In this document: one piece after another, positions 30,678-36,276 of the stretch
Layout of the letters: every line of letters begins with the position of its first letter
How positions within the stretch are numbered: the first letter of the stretch is position 1
From: Candidatus Ruthturnera sp.
GTDB lineage: Bacteria > Pseudomonadota > Gammaproteobacteria > PS1 > Pseudothioglobaceae
NCBI GenBank assembly: GCA_030599095.1
Contig: JAUVOQ010000012.1
Location: 1-36,276 of the forward strand
DNA length: 36,276 bases
Reading direction: 5' to 3'
Translations under genes and position numbers: made by a program
The notes under the pieces: generated by a model
The model's database searches: none
What the model was told of the DNA's origin: nothing
The model's input: only the letters and a program-made list of their open reading frames with translations

Positions 30678-31472
30678 TTAATCGGTCGCAATGATAACAA
30701 ATTCTAGTTGTTCTAGTATTTGAGCGGGCTTTAATTGGATATACAAGAAAGGCTCGTTTTGGTGTTTTTTTACGTGAATTACGGTTCCTAAGGGATATCC
30801 AACTGGAAATTTTGAGCCGATGGCGCTACTTAGAAACACATCACCCACTTTAACATCCAGACTGGACTCAATAAATTCAACATTCAATAGGTGATTATTT
30901 TCAGCAACACCTTTACTAATACCACGAATACCACTACGCTCATTTTTAACAGGCACGTGTTGTGTAGGGTCGCTAACCATTAATATGGTTGAATATAGTG
31001 GTGTTGTTTGCGATACCTGTCCAATGATGCCTTCAGCGCCTAGGGCGACTTGCCCAACTTTGATGCCACTGCCACTACCTTTGTCAATAATAATTTGCTT
31101 TTTAAGTCTAGACTGGCTCAATGCGCTTACCCTTGCTAAGGTGAATTTTTGTTGTTTAATGGCATAACTTGAACCTAAAAGCGCTTGGAGTTTTTTATTC
31201 TCAAGCACCAAAGCGCTGTAGGTTTGTAATTTAACTTGAAGCTTTAATAGTTGACGATGTAAATTATCATTATTGCTGATTAGTTGGTCTCTACTGGTGC
31301 CTTGCTCATCAATCCAAATATAGAGTTGTGACGGTAGATTGACTATCATATAAATAGGTGATATTAAAGTTGCAATTGATTGTCTTAAATCATTGAAGTA
31401 GGAGAACTTATAATCAGAGAGTATAAGTAGTATAGCGATAATAACGGGGATAAAAAGTTTAAGAAACTTCAT
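30678..31472 (-). CDS. mreC: Rod shape-determining protein MreC
   Basis: MreC links cytoplasmic MreB filaments to the periplasmic PBP2. The 264-residue product has one N-terminal membrane helix (about 5-19), a coiled coil (about 58-100, with NNDNLHRQLLKLQ and LENKKLQALLG), and a beta-rich periplasmic domain with DKGSGSGIKVGQVALG, GIIGQV and SDPTQHVPV. Length and order match the family. It lies 35 bases downstream of mreB. Confidence 0.95.
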   Translation of the reverse strand: MKFLKLFIPVIIAILLILSDYKFSYFNDLRQSIATLISPIYMIVNLPSQLYIWIDEQGTSRDQLISNNDNLHRQLLKLQVKLQTYSALVLENKKLQALLGSSYAIKQQKFTLARVSALSQSRLKKQIIIDKGSGSGIKVGQVALGAEGIIGQVSQTTPLYSTILMVSDPTQHVPVKNERSGIRGISKGVAENNHLLNVEFIESSLDVKVGDVFLSSAIGSKFPVGYPLGTVIHVKKHQNEPFLYIQLKPAQILEQLEFVIIATD

Positions 31473-31507
31473 GTTAATAACCCCGTAAATTGTTAACCAA
31501 TGTTTAA

Positions 31508-32539
31508 CTACTCAGCAGTTAAAAACCCCATATTATGTTTAGAAATCATATCAAGCGCAATGCCACCGCCACGAGCAACACAAGTAAGTGGATCATCAGC
31601 AATGCGTACTGGCAGGTTGGTTTCTTGGCTAATAAGTTTATCAAGACCATCTAAGAGTGCGCCGCCGCCTGTCAGCACCATACCATTTTCAGCAATGTCA
31701 GAACTTAACTCTGGTGGTGTTTTCTCTAGTGCAGTCCTTGTAGCGCCAATAATCATTTTAAGTGGTTCTTGTAAGGCTTGTAGAACTTCAGTGTTGGTTA
31801 TATTAAAACTCACTGGAATGCCTTTGGTAACATCACGACCTCTAAATTGAATTTCTTTAACAGTGTTTGATTTGAAGGCAGAACCAACCCCTTCTTTAAT
31901 TCGTTCAGCAGTAGAGTAACCAATGATAATACCGTGTTCACGGCGTACGAATTTGACAATCGTGTCATCAAATACATCGCCACCCACGCGCAATGAGTCA
32001 GAATATACGACACCATTTAGTGATATGATTGCAATTTCAGTTGTGCCACCACCAATATCAATAACCATAGCACCTGAAGCTTTTTCAATCTCCAAGCCTG
32101 CGCCCAGCGCTGCTGCCATTGACTCCTCAATTAAATACACATCACGCGCACCTGCACCAACAGCACTTTCTTTAATAGCGCGACGCTCAACTTGAGTTGC
32201 ACCGCAAGGCACACAAATAAGCACTTTAGGGCTGGGTGAAAAAAAGCCAGAATGCAAAACCTTGCGAATAAAGTGCTGTAGCATTTTTTCAGTAATTTTA
32301 AAATCAGCAATGACGCCATCTTTCATTGGCCTGATGGCCTCAATAGAGCCGGGTGTTCTACCCAACATATTTTTAGCATCTTGACCTACAGCAATGACCG
32401 TTGATTCTAGTGCCCCCTTGTCGTTATGAATGGCAACCACTGATGGTTCGTTAAGTACCACAGCACCGTCCATATAAATCAGTGTATTAGCCGTGCCTAA
32501 GTCAATAGAAAGGCTTCGACCTTTGAAGAAATCAAACAT
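31508..32539 (-). CDS. mreB: Rod shape-determining protein MreB
   Basis: MreB is the bacterial actin that guides lateral wall synthesis. The 343-residue product shows the actin-fold nucleotide motifs: [13 protein letters not shown] (phosphate 1, near residue 11), [15 protein letters not shown] (phosphate 2, near residue 155) and [12 protein letters not shown] (adenosine motif, near residue 288). It starts MFDFFKGR, a short membrane-binding N-terminus as in gammaproteobacteria. It is first in the minus-strand mre operon and divergent from the fumarase gene across a 90-base gap that must hold both promoters. Confidence 0.98.
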   Translation of the reverse strand: MFDFFKGRSLSIDLGTANTLIYMDGAVVLNEPSVVAIHNDKGALESTVIAVGQDAKNMLGRTPGSIEAIRPMKDGVIADFKITEKMLQHFIRKVLHSGFFSPSPKVLICVPCGATQVERRAIKESAVGAGARDVYLIEESMAAALGAGLEIEKASGAMVIDIGGGTTEIAIISLNGVVYSDSLRVGGDVFDDTIVKFVRREHGIIIGYSTAERIKEGVGSAFKSNTVKEIQFRGRDVTKGIPVSFNITNTEVLQALQEPLKMIIGATRTALEKTPPELSSDIAENGMVLTGGGALLDGLDKLISQETNLPVRIADDPLTCVARGGGIALDMISKHNMGFLTAE

Positions 32540-32575
32540 AGAAAATCCCAGTTAAGTGTTTGTAAAATAAAGAGA

Positions 32576-32581
32576 TATAAT
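32576..32581 (+). promoter_or_regulatory. Possible -10 element for the fumarase gene
   Basis: A perfect TATAAT lies in the 90-base mreB/fumarase divergent gap, giving a leader of about 42 bases for the fumarase gene. No good -35 is seen at 16-18 bases, so this rests on the hexamer and position alone in an AT-rich gap. Confidence 0.3.
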
Positions 32582-32629
32582 ACTATAAATAACCAGTAAA
32601 AATTAAGCAATAATTAATACCTTATAAAT

Positions 32630-34120
32630 ATGAAAATCCAGCAAAAACACGTCATACAAAGTATGTTTAATGCTTTGCAATATATTTCTTATTATCACAG
32701 TCCTGATTTTATTCAGGCCATGACCAATGCTTATGAAAAAGAGACTCATAAGGCTGCAAAAAATGCCATTACACAAATTCTTATTAATTCAAAAATGGCA
32801 GCTTTAGGTAAGCGCCCAATGTGCCAAGATACGGGTATTGTTAATGTGTTTGTTGAAGTGGGTATGGGGGTCACTTGGGCGGCTGATTTGTCACTAGAAG
32901 AGATGATTAATGAGGGTGTTCGTCAGGCATTTACCTATGCAGATAATCCTCTTAGAGCTTCAATTGTAAAAGACCCACTATTTACTAGAGTTAATACCAA
33001 AGACAATACACCAGCAGTCATCCACATGAAAGTTGTTAAGGGTAATCAACTTAATTTTATTGTGGCAGCTAAAGGCTGTGGTTCTGAAAATAAGGCAAAA
33101 TTTAGCGTACTTGCACCAGATGACAATATTGTTGACTGGGTGTTAAAAACCATACCAACCATGGGTGCTGGCTGGTGTCCGCCAGGTATGATTGGTATTG
33201 GTGTTGGTGGTACAGCTGAAAAAGCCATGCTAATGGCAAAAGAAAGTTTGATGGAGTCGATTGATATTCAAGATATTGCACAAAAACCAAATCCAAGCAA
33301 CCTTGAAAAACTACGCATGGAGTTGTTTAATAAAATTAATAATCTAGGTATTGGTGCGCAAGGTTTAGGCGGTCTGACAACAGTGCTGGATGTCAAAATT
33401 AAAGATTATCCAACTCATGCCGCTTCTCAAGCAGTGGCGATGATTCCTAATTGTGCAGCGACACGCCACTTGCACTTTTCACTGGATGGTTCAGGTGTGG
33501 CGCAACTGCCACAAGTGGATATGGATAGTTACCCTCAATTAGAGATGGATTATTCTCAATATAAAAAAGTTGATTTAAATAATTTAACGCGCAAGCAAAT
33601 GGCTCACTGGCATATTGGTGATACCTTATTGCTAACAGGTTTGATTATTACTGGACGAGATGCGGTACATAAGCGCCTTAAGCAAATGCTTGATAATGGT
33701 GAAGGCCTGCCAAAGGGTGTAGATTTTGACAATAAATTCATTTATTATGTTGGTCCAGTGGACGCTGTTGGTGATGAAGTCATTGGTCCAGCAGGTCCTA
33801 CCACTGCCACGCGTATGGATAAATTTACTGATATGATGTTGGATAATACTAACATTTTAGGCATGATTGGCAAAGCAGAGCGTGGTGAGGATAGCATACG
33901 GATTATTAAAAAACATAAGGCTACGTATCTGATTGCAGTGGGTGGTGCGGCTTATTTGATTTCTAAGTCAATTCAAAAAGCCAAAAAAGTTGCGTTTAAA
34001 GAGATGGGCATGGAAGCGATTTATGAATTTGAAGTCAAAGATATGCCAGTGACAGTTGCAGTTGATGTCCAAGGTAATAATATCCACAGCATTTTTCAAA
34101 ACATCCAGATGAAAAGTTAA
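32630..34120 (+). CDS. fumA: Class I fumarate hydratase (iron-sulfur)
   Basis: This enzyme interconverts fumarate and malate with an oxygen-sensitive [4Fe-4S] cluster. The 496-residue single-chain product joins the alpha-like part (1-280) and beta-like part (about 330-496, with GDTLLLTGLIITGRDAVHKR and GPAGPTTATRMD). Likely cluster ligands are Cys65 (PMCQDTG), Cys183 (GWCPPG) and Cys275 (PNCAATRH); their spacing of 118 and 92 residues is very near that of E. coli FumA. It is somewhat shorter than FumA (548). No Shine-Dalgarno sequence is visible before the ATG. The fumA/fumB distinction is not resolved. Confidence 0.94.
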   Translation: MKIQQKHVIQSMFNALQYISYYHSPDFIQAMTNAYEKETHKAAKNAITQILINSKMAALGKRPMCQDTGIVNVFVEVGMGVTWAADLSLEEMINEGVRQAFTYADNPLRASIVKDPLFTRVNTKDNTPAVIHMKVVKGNQLNFIVAAKGCGSENKAKFSVLAPDDNIVDWVLKTIPTMGAGWCPPGMIGIGVGGTAEKAMLMAKESLMESIDIQDIAQKPNPSNLEKLRMELFNKINNLGIGAQGLGGLTTVLDVKIKDYPTHAASQAVAMIPNCAATRHLHFSLDGSGVAQLPQVDMDSYPQLEMDYSQYKKVDLNNLTRKQMAHWHIGDTLLLTGLIITGRDAVHKRLKQMLDNGEGLPKGVDFDNKFIYYVGPVDAVGDEVIGPAGPTTATRMDKFTDMMLDNTNILGMIGKAERGEDSIRIIKKHKATYLIAVGGAAYLISKSIQKAKKVAFKEMGMEAIYEFEVKDMPVTVAVDVQGNNIHSIFQNIQMKS

Positions 34121-34183
34121 ATACATTGACAAAGATTCACCCTTTGTAAACTCATCTGAAGTATTTTAAAATATAGTCTAGCG

Positions 34184-34189
34184 TATAAT
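34184..34189 (+). promoter_or_regulatory. -10 element of the rnpB promoter
   Basis: TATAAT ends 6 bases before the mapped 5' end of the RNase P RNA (34196), the correct distance for a transcription start. GC-rich GGCGCC lies between. No good -35 is visible at the standard spacing. Confidence 0.65.
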
Positions 34190-34195
34190 GGCGCC

Positions 34196-34534
34196 GAAGT
34201 TGGTCGGATGGTCGCTGGAGGTTAATCCTTCAGAGGAAAGTCCGGGCTCCATAGAGCAAAGTGCTAGTTAACAACTAGGTATGGTGACATAACGGAAAGT
34301 GCTGCAGAGATTTAGACCGCCTATTTTTAATAGGTAAGGGTGAGAAGGTGCGGTAAGAGCGCACCGCACGTTTGGCGACAAGCGTGGCAAGGTAAACCCC
34401 ACTTGGAGCAAGCTTAAATAGGCTAATGATGACGTTGCTCGCGGAGTTGGCGGGTAGAGTGCTAAAGCGTTTTGGCAACAAAACACGTAGATGAATGACC
34501 ATCTATTACAGAACCCGGCTTATAGACCGACTTC
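34196..34534 (+). ncRNA. rnpB: RNase P RNA (bacterial class A)
   Basis: This ribozyme trims the 5' ends of tRNA precursors. GAAGTTGGTC (34196-34205) pairs with GACCGACTTC (34525-34534) as the 10-bp P1 helix. Conserved cores are present: GAGGAAAGTCCGGGCTCC (34235-34252), AAGGGTGAGAAGGTGCGGTAAGAGCGC read in two overlapping blocks near 34334-34365, and ACAGAACCCGGCTTA near 34508-34523, which precedes the P1 3' strand. Length is about 339 nt. Reading frames on either strand inside it are not genes. Confidence 0.96.
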
Positions 34535-34562
34535 ACTTTTTATTGAACTTATACACAAATGA

Positions 34563-35092
34563 TTGGTGGTGGGCATATTGGAACAAATCCAAGAATACCA
34601 AGGAGATATTAAAGCCATTGCCAGAAAATTCAACATTGACTGGACCACCGCTAAGAAATGGAAAAATCGTAATAGCATTGAAGACCAGCCAATGGGCAAT
34701 GGCTTACAGTTTAGTTATAGCACTTTGCAAGCGGCATTAAAGCCAGACAATGTTCATTCATTTGATATTTACTTTGTGCGCAACACAACACCGAACACAG
34801 ACGAACCAAATTTGCCCATCCTTGGACTCATGGACCAGTGGAAAAAATGAACCACATTATTAAATCAGCAACGTTTAAATTGTTTCATTATAAAAACATT
34901 GATGAGTATTCTGAGCCTCTTGCAAAGTTTTTGAATGATTATAATTTTGAGAAGAAATTAAAGTGTTTAAAGTTTAAATCTCCTTATGATAAAATTTTAA
35001 GCGAGTGTAAGAAGACACCCAGTCTATTTTTAGGCAGTCCGTGTGGGTATTGTGTGGGGCTAAACGTCTACTTGCTTTTGATTAATCCCTAA
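34563..35092 (+). pseudogene. Decayed IS481-family transposase
   Basis: An N-terminal piece (about 34572-34720) carries the helix-turn-helix part: IKAIARKFNIDWTTAKKWK, then NSIEDQPMG, like IARRYGINPKTVAKWKKR.SVEDLP.GP. The middle with the first two catalytic Asp is gone. From about 34769, in another frame, LCAQHNTEHRRTKFAHPWTH, then PVEKMNHIIKSATFKLFHY and ending VGLN, match the C-terminal third (EHRLTKPNHPWTNGQVERMN to GLN). So there is a deletion of about 500 bases plus a frameshift near 34768. No inverted terminal repeats were found. The 3' end overlaps bioB on the other strand. Confidence 0.85.
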
Positions 35093-36016
35093 CCTTGTAA
35101 ACAAATCTTGGTCGCTGTTTGTGCTTGGATTGTCGGTGGTGAGTAATTGCTCACCATAAAAGATAGAATTAGCACCTGCAAAAAAACAAAGCGCTTGCAT
35201 GGCTTCACCCATTTCAGTGCGTCCTGCTGATAAACGCACAACTGATTTTGGCATCATGATTCGTGCTACTGCAATGGTACGTATAAACTCACTTTCTGTT
35301 GGTGGTTCAATGTTTTCAAATGGCGTGCCTGGAATGGGTACTAATAAGTTAAGTGGCACACTGTCTGGATGTGTTTTTAAATTAGACAACGACCTAAGCA
35401 TAGAGGCGCGATCAGTCTGATTTTCACCCAAGCCTAAAATGCCACCACTACAAACATGAATATTGGCATTTTGTACTGATTCTAAGGTGTTCAAACGATC
35501 TTGAAAATTACGCGTAGTGACCACATTTGAGTAGTGCTCTTTTGAGGTGTCAATATTATGGTTGTAATAATCCAACCCTGCTTTTTTTAAGGTAAATGCC
35601 TGCTCTTGAGTCAACATACCCAAGGTTACGCATGTTTCCATACCCATGGCTTTCACGCCTTGAATCATTGGTATGACCTTGTCTAGACTCTTATCAGTGG
35701 GATTTCGCCATGCAGCACCCATGCAAAACCGCGTTGCACCTTTGTCTTGTGCCTCTTTGGCTTGCTGAAGAACCAAATCAACCGCCATTAACTTTTCACG
35801 CTCAAGACCTGTATCGTATTTAGAACTTTGCGAACAATATGAACAATCTTCTGGACACGCACCAGTTTTGATATTTAACAATGAACTAACTTGAACCTGA
35901 TTAGGATCAAAATTCTGTCTATGAACAGTATGTGCTTGAAGCAACAAATCATTAAACGACATTTCAAATAAGTTTTGAATCTCTTTAAGTTGCCAATCGT
36001 GTCTAAGTTCTGTCAT
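35060..36016 (-). CDS. bioB: Biotin synthase
   Basis: BioB is a radical-SAM enzyme that inserts sulfur into dethiobiotin. The 318-residue product has the cluster motif Cys54, Cys58, Cys61 ([11 protein letters not shown]), [28 protein letters not shown] and VPIPGTPF, and VRLSAGR with the [2Fe-2S] ligand arginine. The conserved C-terminal LFTRLGIN is kept, then the protein ends at QKQVDV, about 25-30 residues before the E. coli end. Its TAG (35060-35062) lies inside the antisense of the IS481 relic. No clear ribosome site precedes the ATG. It stands alone with no other bio gene. Confidence 0.97.
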   Translation of the reverse strand: MTELRHDWQLKEIQNLFEMSFNDLLLQAHTVHRQNFDPNQVQVSSLLNIKTGACPEDCSYCSQSSKYDTGLEREKLMAVDLVLQQAKEAQDKGATRFCMGAAWRNPTDKSLDKVIPMIQGVKAMGMETCVTLGMLTQEQAFTLKKAGLDYYNHNIDTSKEHYSNVVTTRNFQDRLNTLESVQNANIHVCSGGILGLGENQTDRASMLRSLSNLKTHPDSVPLNLLVPIPGTPFENIEPPTESEFIRTIAVARIMMPKSVVRLSAGRTEMGEAMQALCFFAGANSIFYGEQLLTTDNPSTNSDQDLFTRLGINQKQVDV

Positions 36017-36075
36017 ATTGTTATAGTTGTTTAAATATATTGATATTTTAACGCAAGCATTTTGAGTTAGGCATT

Positions 36076-36101
36076 AAAAAAACCGTCTTGGTAAAGACGG
36101 T
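36076..36101 (-). terminator. Strong minus-strand terminator at the right edge
   Basis: On the minus strand ACCGTCTT and AAGACGGT form an 8-bp stem with a four-base loop and are followed by seven T (A run at 36076-36082 on the given strand). It should end a minus-strand transcript that comes from beyond the right edge, just before bioB starts. The remaining 175 bases (36102-36276) show no gene I can name. Confidence 0.8.
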
Positions 36102-36276
36102 GTTGAGAAACTTCTGGTCAAACAAACCTCTTTGCTATAAATTCACATCTATCCTATCAAATCCACGCCCATCAAATCATTTAAAAATTCATCACCCCTA
36201 ATCACTATCCAAAGATAAAGACACTTTGGAACGTTGCCACTGTTCTAAGATTGCCAACAACAGCACTCACCAACCT

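Noticed and set aside
34121-34160. Terminator after the fumarase gene (ACAAAG/CTTTGT)
   Set aside because: The stem is only 6 bp with a 7-base loop and has no T run.
34563-34850. Small independent gene of 95 codons after rnpB
   Set aside because: Its first half matches the IS481 helix-turn-helix region, and its second half is the wrong frame of the transposase C-terminal region (EHRRTKFAHPWTH is in another frame).
36102-36276. End of a minus-strand gene running off the window
   Set aside because: The terminator at 36076-36101 implies one, but frames here are short (22-23 codons to the edge) and none is recognisable, so no gene is annotated.

Overview
The window looks like the chromosome of an AT-rich gammaproteobacterial sulfur oxidizer. 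The layout is gammaproteobacterial: tuf, tRNA-Trp, secE, nusG, rplKAJL, rpoBC. There is also a periplasmic thiosulfate-oxidation cluster (soxXYZA plus a soxK-like gene), a rod-shape cluster and compact gene spacing. By gene content and protein character it resembles the SUP05/Thioglobus clade, which includes the thiotrophic gill symbionts of deep-sea bivalves. That placement is inference from recognised families, not from a database search.

Layout. 1-12.1 kb is the translation/transcription superoperon on the + strand. It carries several visible RNA control elements: an L1-type site before rplK, a structured leader ending in a terminator-like hairpin before rplJ, an attenuator between rplL and rpoB, and a strong terminator after rpoC. 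12.2-13.6 kb is a lone trpE. 13.6-16.3 kb is the sox operon, closed by a strong terminator. 16.3-20.4 kb holds a DinJ/YafQ-type toxin-antitoxin pair running without a gap into dnaE. 20.4-25.2 kb is a minus-strand block (comEC, coaBC, ribD) with a 346-bp AT-rich, repeat-filled non-coding gap that contains a perfect DnaA box. 25.3-28.4 kb is recA, recX, a relic of an ABC transporter, tgt and a small unknown gene. 28.4-32.5 kb is the minus-strand mreB-mreC-mreD-mrdA cluster. 32.6-34.5 kb is a class I fumarase and the RNase P RNA. 34.6-36.0 kb is a decayed IS481-family transposase whose end overlaps the 3' end of bioB.

How the genes work together. The left half supplies ribosomal stalk proteins, the translocon subunit SecE, NusG and the large RNA polymerase subunits, with autoregulation by L1 and probably L10. 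The sox genes supply the heme enzyme (SoxXA), the sulfur carrier (SoxYZ) and a small SoxXA-binding protein. soxB and soxCD are not in the window. The mre/mrd genes build the lateral cell wall. coaBC, ribD, bioB and trpE are cofactor and amino-acid biosynthesis genes, as expected of an autotroph. Two relics (the ABC transporter tail and the IS481 fragment) show ongoing gene decay, yet recA, recX and comEC are intact.

No CRISPR array, prophage or clearly new multi-gene system was found. The points most worth a second look are the toxin-antitoxin/dnaE coupling, the structured rplJ leader, the repeat-filled 22.7-23.0 kb gap, and the bioB end overlapped by an IS relic.
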